A DNA stretch of 64,000 nt from Shewanella japonica (lineage in GTDB: Bacteria; Pseudomonadota; Gammaproteobacteria; Enterobacterales; Shewanellaceae), in assembly GCF_002075795.1 (NCBI RefSeq), contig NZ_CP020472.1:107001-171000 (forward strand). The letters are read 5' to 3'. Positions 54,503-63,413 of the stretch are shown here, piece by piece. The position numbers were made by a program, and so were the translations under genes. The notes below the pieces were generated by a model that was not told the origin of the DNA, did not search any database, and worked only from the letters and a program-made list of their open reading frames with translations. Position 1 is the stretch's first letter, and every line of letters starts with the position of its first letter.

Positions 54503-55408
54503 ATGAATCTTGACCCTAAATTGTTTGATGGCCTGGTCATTTTTAGTCAAGTTATCGAATCTGGTAGCTTTTCGATTGCCGCCGAAAAAACCGGTCACTC
54601 GACATCGCACATCAGTAAAGTGGTGACAAAATTAGAGCAGCGATTACAAACCCGCTTGTTACATCGCAGTACACGCTCATTGAGTTTAACGCCAGAAGGT
54701 AAGTTATTTCATCAGCAGTGTGTGCAGATAGTCAAAGATGCAGAGCAAGCTGTCGCTATGTTAGATAGTCGCTTACAAGTGCCTAGTGGCACGTTAAAAA
54801 TTAGCTGCCCGGTCACTTTAGGTTTAATGCACTTACAACCGATATTGTCCTTATACATGCAGCAATACCCACAAATAAACTTAGACATTGATTTTAGTGA
54901 CCGTCATGTCGACTTAATTCAAGATGGTTATGACTTAGCGATAAGAGCAACCCAACAGCTCGATGATTCTAATTTGATTTGTAAGCGCCTCAGCCGATTT
55001 CACGCACTAGTGGTAGCAACGCCAGCATATTTAGCAAAACATGGGACGCCGCAGTCTCCAGAAGACCTTATTACTCATCAATGTATTTGTTACACCAATT
55101 TAAAGCATCCTAGTCGTTGGGTATTTGAACATCCTGAAAAAGCGACAGTGACGGTTGATGTTCCCCAAGTTATCGGTTGCAATAATGCGGATATGGAATT
55201 AGCAATGGTGCTGGATGATCATGGTATTTGCCGTCTGCCTTCTTTTTATTTATCTAAGGCATTAGAGCAGAAAAAGCTGACGGTGTTGTTTAGTGACTAT
55301 GTGCAACCTGAAGTGGATATTTACGCTGTGTATCCTAGTCGCAAGCATTTAACTCCAAAGGTGCGAAGTTTCATTGATATGCTGGTGGAGCATATGCCAG
55401 CTTCATAA
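54503..55408 (+). CDS. LysR-family transcriptional regulator
   Basis: DNA-binding regulator of 301 residues. The winged helix is at residues 5-64 (FSIAAEKTGHSTSHISKVVTKLE, then RLLHRSTRSLSLTPEGKLF), and the effector domain at about 88-296. Divergence from the VOC gene over about 210 bases suggests that gene is its target, as in many LysR pairs. GGAGAG precedes the ATG. The inducer is unknown. Confidence 0.9.
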   Translation: MNLDPKLFDGLVIFSQVIESGSFSIAAEKTGHSTSHISKVVTKLEQRLQTRLLHRSTRSLSLTPEGKLFHQQCVQIVKDAEQAVAMLDSRLQVPSGTLKISCPVTLGLMHLQPILSLYMQQYPQINLDIDFSDRHVDLIQDGYDLAIRATQQLDDSNLICKRLSRFHALVVATPAYLAKHGTPQSPEDLITHQCICYTNLKHPSRWVFEHPEKATVTVDVPQVIGCNNADMELAMVLDDHGICRLPSFYLSKALEQKKLTVLFSDYVQPEVDIYAVYPSRKHLTPKVRSFIDMLVEHMPAS

Positions 55409-55498
55409 CTTGTCCATTATTCACGATATGAACAAGCGGTATTTGATGCAGCAGATATCCCAGTTTATTGGCATATCTGCTTCGCCTCAGTTGGTCAA

Positions 55499-56884
55499 TT
55501 AGCTTGCTAACTGTGCTTCTGCATTCATTGGGTTTTTAGCTAAATACTCAAATAAACCCGTTTGCATATTCACGTTCCAAAAACGGCCTGCAAGCGTGAG
55601 TTTCAAGCAAGTGTCATCTATCGTTGCGAGTCCATTTTGCTGCCATGCTTCAAACAATGGCTGCAAATGAATAACAACATCGGTTTCCATCCCATCGAAT
55701 GATAATGTGCCTGAGTCTAAGCCACGTTTAAAAATAGCATCAAATGCGGCAGATGGATTTGGACTGAGCGCCATGCCTGGTACTTGTGCTGGCAATCGTG
55801 TCTGGCTGCTCAACTCTGCATCTTCAGTGACAACTTGTGCTTGGTGCCACTCACTTAAATCTCTGGCATTCATCATGCCATGACCATGAATGCTACCGCC
55901 GCCGCCAGCACCAAAAGGCAAAATTTCGATACCGCTTTTAGCGAGTGAGTTATACACACTGCGCTCACGGTCATCTCTGCGCCAATGACAACTAGATAAT
56001 CTTTGCCATTGCTGGCTTTCTAGTGCATTAGCGCCATAGGCATACATGCTGGCACGGGTTTGGCTATCGGCCTGAAATTCACTGGTTTCAGTACCTAATA
56101 CTTTGCCTTTTTCGCTGGCTTTATCGATACGGTTACCCGCTAAGCCAATTAACTGATATAAATCGACGCCATGGGCTCCACAGTCAATTGCAGCTTGAAT
56201 ATCTTGTTGCCAAATATCCATGGTTTGCCCTGGCAAACCAAAGATCAAGTCGATGACAATACTGGCGCTTGGATGTTGGCTAAGTTGTTGTAATCGCTTA
56301 AGCAAAGTCTCTTTATCATCAAAACGACCTGCTGCTTTGCGTACAGCAGTATCAAAGCTTTGAACACCAAATGAAAAACGATTAAAACCGTTATCTAGCG
56401 CATTGTTAAACTTAGCGTCATCAAAACCATTTAGGCGGCCTTCTAGGGTGACTTCTGCATTATCAGCTAATGGAAATCGTTGAATAGCTTGGCCTAACTT
56501 GGCAATTTCCTCAGCGGTAATATCAGTCGGTGTACCACCACCGACGTAAACCGTGTCAAAGGGCTGACTTTGTGCCAGCTTTGTTTGCGAGGCGAGTGTT
56601 AACTGCTGACACAATACTTCCATGTAGTGGCTAATGCGCTCAGGTTTAGCGCCATTTTCAAAGAAATTACAGAAGCTACAACGCTTACGACAAAATGGAA
56701 TATGAATATATAAAGCACGTTTATCTGCAGTTGTTTCCGTTTGCCACCATTGTTGCCAAAGCTGTTCATCAACTTTAATTGGACGGCTGCCACTTCGACC
56801 TGCATGGGGAGCGCTTTTGACTTTAAATGCATGTTGCAAAGGGTCTGGGCTTGCAATGCCTGTCATGGAAGAAGTTAAGATCAT
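55499..56884 (-). CDS. hutW: HutW/ChuW radical-SAM heme-degradation enzyme
   Basis: Radical S-adenosylmethionine enzyme of the HemN-like HutW group, used for oxygen-independent opening of the heme ring. The [4Fe-4S] cysteines are Cys65, Cys69 and Cys72 in FCRKRCSFCNFF, and YVGGGTPTDI and FGVQSFD match the group's SAM-binding elements. At 461 residues it is a full-length protein. A Fur box lies just upstream, so iron starvation should induce it. The usual neighbours hutX and hutZ are not next to it; the ABC exporter gene sits upstream instead, behind a terminator. Confidence 0.9.
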   Translation of the reverse strand: MILTSSMTGIASPDPLQHAFKVKSAPHAGRSGSRPIKVDEQLWQQWWQTETTADKRALYIHIPFCRKRCSFCNFFENGAKPERISHYMEVLCQQLTLASQTKLAQSQPFDTVYVGGGTPTDITAEEIAKLGQAIQRFPLADNAEVTLEGRLNGFDDAKFNNALDNGFNRFSFGVQSFDTAVRKAAGRFDDKETLLKRLQQLSQHPSASIVIDLIFGLPGQTMDIWQQDIQAAIDCGAHGVDLYQLIGLAGNRIDKASEKGKVLGTETSEFQADSQTRASMYAYGANALESQQWQRLSSCHWRRDDRERSVYNSLAKSGIEILPFGAGGGGSIHGHGMMNARDLSEWHQAQVVTEDAELSSQTRLPAQVPGMALSPNPSAAFDAIFKRGLDSGTLSFDGMETDVVIHLQPLFEAWQQNGLATIDDTCLKLTLAGRFWNVNMQTGLFEYLAKNPMNAEAQLAS

Positions 56885-56914
56885 GGTTACTCACATCAAG
56901 TAAAAATAAATATG

Positions 56915-56933
56915 GTTAATGATAACCATTATC
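56915..56933. promoter_or_regulatory. Fur box upstream of hutW
   Basis: GTTAATGATAACCATTATC matches the 19-base Fur consensus GATAATGATAATCATTATC at 17 positions. It is about 30 bases upstream of the hutW start and probably overlaps its promoter. Confidence 0.9.
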
Positions 56934-56973
56934 ATTTGCATTTTGCTTGGTTTAGATCAAGTTTTGCCGCTTT

Positions 56974-56994
56974 GCATTGTAAAGATTGTCAGCG
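56974..56994 (+). repeat. 21-bp word shared with 37625-37645
   Basis: Second copy of the IS1 InsA-like fragment noted at 37625. It lies between hutW's Fur box and the terminator of the ABC exporter, in noncoding DNA. Confidence 0.45.
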
Positions 56995-57058
56995 AAGCTG
57001 GGTTAAATTGATGCGTTAGTGATCTTGTTGTAAGGCGAGTAGTTGGATTGCATTGAAT

Positions 57059-57088
57059 AAAAAAGGCATGCTAATGCATGCCTTTTTA
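57059..57088 (-). terminator. Terminator after the ABC exporter
   Basis: AAAAAGGCATGC, loop TAAT, GCATGCCTTTTT: a symmetric 12-bp stem. It ends the minus-strand ABC gene before hutW. Confidence 0.9.
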
Positions 57089-57123
57089 GTCACGTTAAAC
57101 AGCCTATTGCTATGCTATTTGCG

Positions 57124-58947
57124 CTAAGTCGTGGCAAACAATTGCTTAAACAATCCCGCCTCTTGTTTGAGCTGCGTCTGGTTACCTGACTGCACAATTT
57201 GGCCGTCATCTAACACCAGAATTCGATCGGCTAAATCTAGGTTATTCAGTCGATGGGCAATAATAATGCAGCTACGGTTTTGCAAAAATGCGTGTAAGTT
57301 TTGCAGTACTTTGGCTTCTGTTGCGGCGTCAAGGGCTGAAGTCGCCTCATCTAAAATGACTAAATCAGGTGCTGAGATCCACATTCTGGCAATCGCGAGA
57401 CGTTGCAGTTGCCCGCCTGATAATCGTGTGTCGCTGCGACCTAAGTCTGTATCTAACCCTTCTGACCAACTGGCTATAGTGGTTGATAATTCCGCTTTTT
57501 CAAGGGCTTGCCATAGTGTTGAATCACTTACATCAGCGCCGAAAGTCAGGTTTTCACGTAATGTGCCAGCGATAAGCTTAGGGTGTTGCGGCACGTAACC
57601 GACTCGACGCCTTAATGCGTTGATACCAAAGTCATCGATAGTCTGACCGTTTATTAAGATGTTCCCTGATTGAGCAGGGTAAAAGCCGAGCAGTAAATTG
57701 ACTAAGGTTGATTTACCGCCGCCACTCATTGCTAGTAAGGCAACGGATTCATTGGCAGCTATATGTAAGTTAAGCTGGTGGAACAAGTTTGGTGTTTCGG
57801 CAAAACCAAAGCTGACATTATCAAACTCAATGGTTAAGCCCATGGCTTGTTGTGCTGATGTTTCAGTAAGTCGTTGTGGTTGAGTCACTTGTTTTGGCTG
57901 TTGTGTTTCCACTTCTGCGGTTTCAGTGTCTAACGCTAATAACTGATTGAGTCGTTCCATCGAGGCTTGTGCGCCAAATCGAGCATATTGAATGTTCAAT
58001 AACTCTTGAATGGGTCCCATCAAATACCAAAGGTAACTGAAGATGGCAAAAATTTGGCCGACGGATAAATCTGAAACCAACACCATAAAGATGGCCATCG
58101 CACGAAAGCATTCAAATCCCAGCAAGAAAGTAGTGAAGCTGAGTTTATTGAGCGCATCTGTTTTCCATTGGTTGGCAATGGCATGCTGGCTTAAATTGGA
58201 GGCTAAGCCAAATACACGTTGATAATAGTGCTTTTCTTGCTGTGCTAACCGTAGCTCACGTGTGGCATCAATGGTATCGACGAGGGCTTGTTGAAATGCC
58301 TCAGTTGCTGCGTTTTCTTTACGACGTAATGTTTTGACGTGTTCAGCAAATCGAGAAGAGAAGTAGATAACCAATGGATTGAGCAAAATGATCATCAAAC
58401 CCAATTGCCAGTTGAGCCATAGCAAGACACTGGCAATGGCGACGATAGTCAATACGCTGATGATCAGCCGTGACAAAGTGTCACTGACAAAGCGCTCAAG
58501 AGTATCAACATCAGTAATACAGCGAGATGCCAACCCCGCACTACCGTATTTATCAAACGCGCTTATTTGCATATTAGGTAATTGCATTAGCATGCGCTCA
58601 CGCACATCTAAACTGATGCGTTTGGCGATTTTGGTGAACTCTCTGGCTTGGATAACTTGTGTCACCATCGTCAGTAACCGCAGCACAATCACAGCCACTA
58701 AAACAATAACAATATACACGCCAGCACTGTGCATACTGTCAGGCAAAATTGGGTGCAAGGTGTTTAATAGCCAACCTGGTTTTTCTAGCAACACTTCGTC
58801 TACTAGAAATGGCATTAGCATTGGGATAGGTAAGCTTAATAACGTGGCGGCAACGGCTATCATATTTGCCTGAAATAGTTGCCGTTTATGAGCAAGAATC
58901 TTCTGTTTTAACCAAGCCCAATTAAGCTGTGGATGAGGTTGTTGCAA
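57124..58947 (-). CDS. ABC exporter (fused permease and ATPase)
   Basis: Half-transporter of 607 residues, an N-terminal six-helix membrane domain (about 15-320) fused to an ATPase (about 370-605). The ATPase has SGGGKST, signature SGGQLQRLAIARM, and VILDEATSALD, then the switch AHRLNN. In the Walker A motif the first Gly is replaced by Ala (AMSGGGKST), a mild deviation. It lies between hutW and the heme genes but transports outward by family, so a link to heme or porphyrin export is a hypothesis. No partner subunit is near; a homodimer is expected. Confidence 0.88.
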   Translation of the reverse strand: MQQPHPQLNWAWLKQKILAHKRQLFQANMIAVAATLLSLPIPMLMPFLVDEVLLEKPGWLLNTLHPILPDSMHSAGVYIVIVLVAVIVLRLLTMVTQVIQAREFTKIAKRISLDVRERMLMQLPNMQISAFDKYGSAGLASRCITDVDTLERFVSDTLSRLIISVLTIVAIASVLLWLNWQLGLMIILLNPLVIYFSSRFAEHVKTLRRKENAATEAFQQALVDTIDATRELRLAQQEKHYYQRVFGLASNLSQHAIANQWKTDALNKLSFTTFLLGFECFRAMAIFMVLVSDLSVGQIFAIFSYLWYLMGPIQELLNIQYARFGAQASMERLNQLLALDTETAEVETQQPKQVTQPQRLTETSAQQAMGLTIEFDNVSFGFAETPNLFHQLNLHIAANESVALLAMSGGGKSTLVNLLLGFYPAQSGNILINGQTIDDFGINALRRRVGYVPQHPKLIAGTLRENLTFGADVSDSTLWQALEKAELSTTIASWSEGLDTDLGRSDTRLSGGQLQRLAIARMWISAPDLVILDEATSALDAATEAKVLQNLHAFLQNRSCIIIAHRLNNLDLADRILVLDDGQIVQSGNQTQLKQEAGLFKQLFATT

Positions 58948-58968
58948 AGTTGCGTCCTTAACAAGGTT

Positions 58969-59133
58969 TTATACCAATCGTAATAAATAACTGTTCACCC
59001 TAGCTTGTGAAAACACGCGATAACGGTATTAGATTTTTTGACAGTAGAATAATTACTTATAAAAAAATCTGCCTTGTTCTCAAGTATGTTTCCTACGCTA
59101 TTTCTGAACACTTACTTATCGTGATTGATATTA
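58969..59133. repeat. MITE-like element with imperfect terminal inverted repeats
   Basis: A 29-base left end (TTATACCAATCGTAATAAA...) at 58969-58997 matches the reverse complement of the right end at 59105-59133 in 22 of 29 positions. Between them AGATTTTTT and AAAAAAATCT form an inner pairing. No ORF lies inside. It resembles short repeated elements with ACCAATCG ends in marine gammaproteobacteria; a copy count was not possible. Confidence 0.55.
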
Positions 59134-59151
59134 GAGTAAAAATGGCAGTGA

Positions 59152-59173
59152 CCTCCTAGCAATGGCTAGGAGG
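59152..59173 (-). terminator. Hairpin after hmuV
   Basis: CCTCCTAGC, loop AATG, GCTAGGAGG: a perfect 9-bp stem. On the minus strand it is followed by a T-rich stretch (CATTTTTAC). Probably ends the heme-uptake operon. Confidence 0.7.
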
Positions 59174-59199
59174 CTGCGCGATATTCGAATTTCTGTATA

Positions 59200-60129
59200 T
59201 TAAAAAATAAGTGGAAGGTTGCTTTTAGGATCGATAACTAAGGTGGGCTTGTAGTGCCAAACTTTCTCGATCACTTCAGCGGTTAGCGCTTCATAAGGTG
59301 CGCCATCACTGACCACTTCACCTTGTTCAAGTACCACTAATCTGTCGGCATAACGGCAAGCTTGATTGAGGTCATGTAATACCACAATAACGCAATAGTT
59401 TTGCTCACGAGCCAAGCTTTGAGCGAGTTCTAGGACGCGATGCTGTTGAGCTAAATCCAATGCGGATGTGGGCTCATCAAGAAACAAAATTGGGTGACTC
59501 GGTGCCTGAGCAAGTTGGGTTAACACTCGCGCTAATTGCACACGTTGTTTTTCACCACCTGAAAGCGTTGGATAGCTGCGATATTTCAATGCAGACAGTG
59601 CCACTTGTTCTAATTGTTTATCCACCAATTCAGCGCCTTGTTGCTGATTAAGGGTTAATGGGTATAACCCCATCTGCACCACTTCGTGTACTTTAAATGG
59701 AAACGTGAGTGACGCATGTTGTGGTAATACGGCAAGGGATTTCGCTAGCTCTGCACGATCCCACTTGGCGAGTGGTTTGTTTTGTAAAGTGATCTCACCA
59801 GAGGTTAATGCTACTTCTTGGCAAAGGCTTTTCAACAGCGTGGACTTACCCGCACCATTTGGGCCAAGCAGTGCCGTCACTTGGCCGGGCATAATGTCTA
59901 GATTGATATCTGTTAACACGGCTTTTTTGCCAATATGAACAGATAAATCTCTGATATTAATAACCGATTGTGAGGCTTGCACTGCAGAGTGACTGAATGC
60001 ATCGGGCTTTGACTTATGTTGAGTCAATGGCGTGTTGTTGGTATCAGCGCCAGCCAATTCTAATCCTGATAATGCAGGCGCAGATTTATGTGTTTTAAGC
60101 ATGGATTTTAATTCTAGATTTCTCATCAT
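59200..60129 (-). CDS. hmuV: Heme ABC transporter ATP-binding protein
   Basis: Cytoplasmic ATPase of the HmuTUV heme importer. ATG 60129 (or 60126) lies one base after the hmuU stop, giving 309 residues; an 18-codon open extension into hmuU is rejected. Walker A is GPNGAGKST, the Q-loop follows, the signature is [15 protein letters not shown], Walker B is [11 protein letters not shown]. The N-terminal 50 residues before [13 protein letters not shown] are longer than usual and low in structure. Confidence 0.92.
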   Translation of the reverse strand: MMRNLELKSMLKTHKSAPALSGLELAGADTNNTPLTQHKSKPDAFSHSAVQASQSVINIRDLSVHIGKKAVLTDINLDIMPGQVTALLGPNGAGKSTLLKSLCQEVALTSGEITLQNKPLAKWDRAELAKSLAVLPQHASLTFPFKVHEVVQMGLYPLTLNQQQGAELVDKQLEQVALSALKYRSYPTLSGGEKQRVQLARVLTQLAQAPSHPILFLDEPTSALDLAQQHRVLELAQSLAREQNYCVIVVLHDLNQACRYADRLVVLEQGEVVSDGAPYEALTAEVIEKVWHYKPTLVIDPKSNLPLIF

Positions 60130-60130
60130 A

Positions 60131-61147
60131 TTACACCAACTTATTGCGCTGTTTGAGTAATAGAATAATAAAGAAAGGCGCACCTAACAGTGCCGTGACA
60201 AGGCCAACGGGTAGCTCAGATGGTGCAACAATAGAGCGTGCGCCTATGTCAGCAACCACCAATATTGCAGCACCTAACATCGCGCTTAAAGGCAATAATA
60301 AGCGGTGATCTGGCCCTATCATCATTCTCACTAAATGCGGAACAACAAGACCGATAAAGCCAATAATCCCAGTAGCTGCAACAGCAATACCGACGCCAAT
60401 AGCACACAAAACAATTAACTTGAGTTTGAGCTTATCAACATCAAGGCCAAGGTGCCTTGCTTCTGCTTCGCCTAGCAGTAATGCATTTAATGCCTTAGCA
60501 CTTTTATTAAATTGCCAACTGATTAAGGCTAGGGCGATTAAGCTCAGTACAACATAATGCCATTGTGCTCCCGCGACCGAGCCCATTTGCCATAAGGTTA
60601 AGTCACGTAATGCCATATCGTTGGCCATATAGGTCAGCACCCCGATACCAGCACCTGCAAGTGCGGCTACGGCAACACCTGAAAGCAGCAGTAGCACAAC
60701 AGAGGTACCGCTTGGACTCGATGCTAAACGGTATACAATCAAGGTGGTGATAAGCCCAGCGAAAAAGGCGCTAAAAGCCACAAGGTATTCGCCACCTTGG
60801 GGGAATAACACAATACAAATTGCTGCACCAAGTGCTGCTCCTGAGGACACACCAATAATGCCAGGATCCGCCAGTGGATTGCGGAATAATCCCTGCATGA
60901 CAGCGCCGCACTGGGCTAATGTTGCGCCTACAGCTAGAGCTAAAAGAGTACGGGGTAAACGGACGTTATTAATCACCAGTTGCTCGTGGGGAGCAACCGC
61001 AGCTAATTCTTGTCCAGTTGCCCAATTCACCATGGCATTGAAGCTGGTGGAAGGGCTAATTTGTAATGGTCCGATGCTGACAGACAACAGGCTTGTTATC
61101 ACCAAAGCGGTGAGTAAACAGGGCCAAAGCCAACGTTGATTTTCCAT
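60131..61147 (-). CDS. hmuU: Heme ABC transporter permease (FecCD family)
   Basis: Inner-membrane permease of 338 residues and about ten helices. FecCD motifs are [20 protein letters not shown] and [20 protein letters not shown], then [25 protein letters not shown] (coupling helix for HmuV) and [17 protein letters not shown] at the end. It follows hmuT by about 60 bases and overlaps the hmuV start region, as in a tight operon. Confidence 0.95.
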   Translation of the reverse strand: MENQRWLWPCLLTALVITSLLSVSIGPLQISPSTSFNAMVNWATGQELAAVAPHEQLVINNVRLPRTLLALAVGATLAQCGAVMQGLFRNPLADPGIIGVSSGAALGAAICIVLFPQGGEYLVAFSAFFAGLITTLIVYRLASSPSGTSVVLLLLSGVAVAALAGAGIGVLTYMANDMALRDLTLWQMGSVAGAQWHYVVLSLIALALISWQFNKSAKALNALLLGEAEARHLGLDVDKLKLKLIVLCAIGVGIAVAATGIIGFIGLVVPHLVRMMIGPDHRLLLPLSAMLGAAILVVADIGARSIVAPSELPVGLVTALLGAPFFIILLLKQRNKLV

Positions 61148-61206
61148 GATAGTTCCTAGTGCGTTAATGCAGCACGTTTAATATTTGCTATAGCCGTTCA
61201 ACAAAT

Positions 61207-62097
61207 TTAGCGCTGTTGGATCTCAATAAAGTCACTGGCAAGCTGATCGGCAGCTTCGACAGCACTGATCCCCAATCCGCCGAGCAATGCTTTAGCTGAC
61301 AAGTTTTTAATCAGCTTATGTTCGCCTGCTGGGGTATGAGCAAGTAATGGCATTTGGGCTAATAGCGTTTCTGCAGGATCTTCTGCCACTTCTTCGCTGC
61401 GGTTTGAAATCAGAATGACATCAGGTTGCAGGGCTAAAATACCTTCTTGAGAAACGCTCTTATAACCTGAGAAACCCGCTATATTATTGCCGCCAGCAAG
61501 GTTAATAATGATATCTGCAGCAGTGTCGTCGCCGCCAACACGCGCTGGACGGTCAGGTTGTAGCAGTAGGAAAAGGACTTTAGGGGCATCACCTTGTTTG
61601 GCGATGGTGTGTTTTTTAGCATCAATTTCTGCAAAAGACTGTTGAATTTGCTCTGTGAGTGCTGCCGCTTGAGTTTCTCTTTCTAGTAGCTGCCCCATTT
61701 TTTCAACATTTTGCAGGAGTTGTTCTTTAGTATTGGCATTAGGTAGCAATACCACTTCAACATTGGCGCCAGCTAAAACCTCTAAGGTATTTTTAGGTCC
61801 CATAGCATCAGAGCCCAATAATAACGTTGGTGATAACGCTAAAATACCCTCTGCCGACAGCATTCTATGGTAGCCAAGTTTTGCAACTGAGGTGAGTTCT
61901 TCAGGGACTTGACTAGTCGAATCGACACCAACTAACTCGTTACTCCCCTCCAAGGCAATCACTAACTCAGTGATACCAGCACCTGCGCTGACAACGCGCT
62001 GTTCAGCCATGGTTGCTGAGCTAAAAATAGCCCCAGAAAGTGCCATTAAGCTGGCGAATAAAAAGGTTTTAGATTGACGTGTTTGTTGCTTGAGCAT
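61207..62097 (-). CDS. hmuT: Periplasmic heme-binding protein
   Basis: Substrate-binding protein of the heme importer, 296 residues with signal peptide ending TMA-EQR (about 31). TroA-like fold: RVVSAGAGITELVIALEG at the start, VDSTSQVPEE, KLGYHRMLSAEGILAL, where Tyr and His are likely heme ligands, and DAADIIINLAGGNN-type second lobe. CGGAG precedes the ATG. It delivers heme to HmuUV. Confidence 0.93.
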   Translation of the reverse strand: MLKQQTRQSKTFLFASLMALSGAIFSSATMAEQRVVSAGAGITELVIALEGSNELVGVDSTSQVPEELTSVAKLGYHRMLSAEGILALSPTLLLGSDAMGPKNTLEVLAGANVEVVLLPNANTKEQLLQNVEKMGQLLERETQAAALTEQIQQSFAEIDAKKHTIAKQGDAPKVLFLLLQPDRPARVGGDDTAADIIINLAGGNNIAGFSGYKSVSQEGILALQPDVILISNRSEEVAEDPAETLLAQMPLLAHTPAGEHKLIKNLSAKALLGGLGISAVEAADQLASDFIEIQQR

Positions 62098-62200
62098 AAT
62101 TAAAACTCCGAATAAATATGATAAAGGCTCAAAAATTACTGTGGAAACCCTATGTGTTTCTTTTACTGTGAGTCGATTGTCAGTATTAGAAGCGCAGTCA

Positions 62201-62623
62201 TTAGGGTTCCATTAAAATTTGGGTATTACTGATTTGCTGTCTTTGTAATAAAGCAAGTACGGTCATCAATGGTTGTACTGGCGCATTTTTATCTGCAGCA
62301 ACCACCACATTGAGATCAGGTGAAGCATTAAACGCACTAATAAAGGCTGCTTCAAACTGGTCAAATTGGTCAAACGTTTGTCCGTCGAGTGCCCAATGTG
62401 GTGCTTCATCCATGATGTTGACTGAAAGGTGTTCTTCCTGAGATAAGCCCACCAGTTCTGACTTGGTTTCAGTGGGGACATCCACTGGTAACGTCAGTAA
62501 CTGGGTATTGGCTGTCAGTAGCAGAAACACCAATACGATAAAGATGATGTCGATAAGCGGCGTAAGATCGATGCCAATGCTACTTTGAGCCGACGATCCT
62601 ATGCCTTGTTCAGAGCCAATCAT
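62201..62623 (-). CDS. exbD: ExbD, TonB energy-transduction subunit
   Basis: Inner-membrane protein of 140 residues with one helix (about 20-40, PLIDIIFIVLVFLLLTA) carrying the essential membrane Asp (LTPLIDIIFI), and a periplasmic domain. With ExbB it uses the proton gradient to drive TonB. Its ATG overlaps the exbB stop by one base (TGATG), indicating coupling. Confidence 0.93.
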   Translation of the reverse strand: MIGSEQGIGSSAQSSIGIDLTPLIDIIFIVLVFLLLTANTQLLTLPVDVPTETKSELVGLSQEEHLSVNIMDEAPHWALDGQTFDQFDQFEAAFISAFNASPDLNVVVAADKNAPVQPLMTVLALLQRQQISNTQILMEP

Positions 62624-63393
62624 CAGTTTGACTCCGACAAGGTTGCTGCCATTGGTGGTGTCATGTTTGATGAAGTCTGTTGCTGACTTGCGTGGGTATT
62701 GCTGGCTTTAAGGCAAGGTGTATTTGCGCCGCAAGGAACTTCACAACCAATATTTAATGCTTGGTCGAAGCCTTCTAACCATAAGTTAAGCTGGTTGAGA
62801 GCATGAGCCATTTTGTTGCAGCGTTTTTCAGCCCATAACCCAATCAAATGTGACATGGTGATGGCTGGCACGGCAATGATAAGACCTGCAGCTGTGGTAT
62901 TCATTGCTAGTCCAAGTCCTGTTGCCAATTGTGATGGAGTGACGGGACCGTCTGAAATTCCCAGCTGGCTGAACATTTCAATAAGACCTAGTACTGTGCC
63001 CAATAGGCCGAGTAACGGGGTGATGACACCAATAATATGTAATACTTTTAAGCCCGATTGCAGTTTTTCTTTTTGCTTGATTAGCCATAAATTTAAAATT
63101 TCTTCACGCATGGCTCTTGGATGGTCACCATGGGATAACAATAGCCCCGTTCCTTTAGCCAACATACTGCGGCCTTGGCTTAGTTGAGCAATTAATTGCT
63201 GACGTTGCTCTGTTGTCGCACTGCGAGTTTGTTTTCTCAGTTCTGTTAACCAAGCGTCACGTTTTAATAACTCATTGGCCATTAACGCAAGTCGTTCAAG
63301 AATGATAAGTGATGCTAAAAAAGCACAAATAAACAGTGGCCAAGTTAAGTAGCCTAATTGCTCTGAGAGCTGCAAATATAGTGGTTGAGACAT
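62623..63393 (-). CDS. exbB: ExbB (MotA/TolQ family), TonB energy-transduction subunit
   Basis: Proton-channel partner of ExbD, 256 residues with three helices (about 15-35, 115-140, 160-185). MotA/TolQ/ExbB hallmarks: IIGVITPLLGLLGTVLGLIEMF and ATGLGLAMNTTAAGLIIAVP. The final 45 residues are Ser/Thr/Asn/Gln-rich and unlike the core. Second of the tonB-exbB-exbD order typical of heme loci, and dedicated to heme receptors by position. Confidence 0.93.
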   Translation of the reverse strand: MSQPLYLQLSEQLGYLTWPLFICAFLASLIILERLALMANELLKRDAWLTELRKQTRSATTEQRQQLIAQLSQGRSMLAKGTGLLLSHGDHPRAMREEILNLWLIKQKEKLQSGLKVLHIIGVITPLLGLLGTVLGLIEMFSQLGISDGPVTPSQLATGLGLAMNTTAAGLIIAVPAITMSHLIGLWAEKRCNKMAHALNQLNLWLEGFDQALNIGCEVPCGANTPCLKASNTHASQQQTSSNMTPPMAATLSESN

Positions 63394-63413
63394 GTTGGTT
63401 TCCTATCTTCAGA

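Noticed and set aside
60130..60183. Extension of hmuV into hmuU
   Set aside because: It overlaps hmuU coding sequence; ATG 60129 just after the hmuU stop is the natural start.
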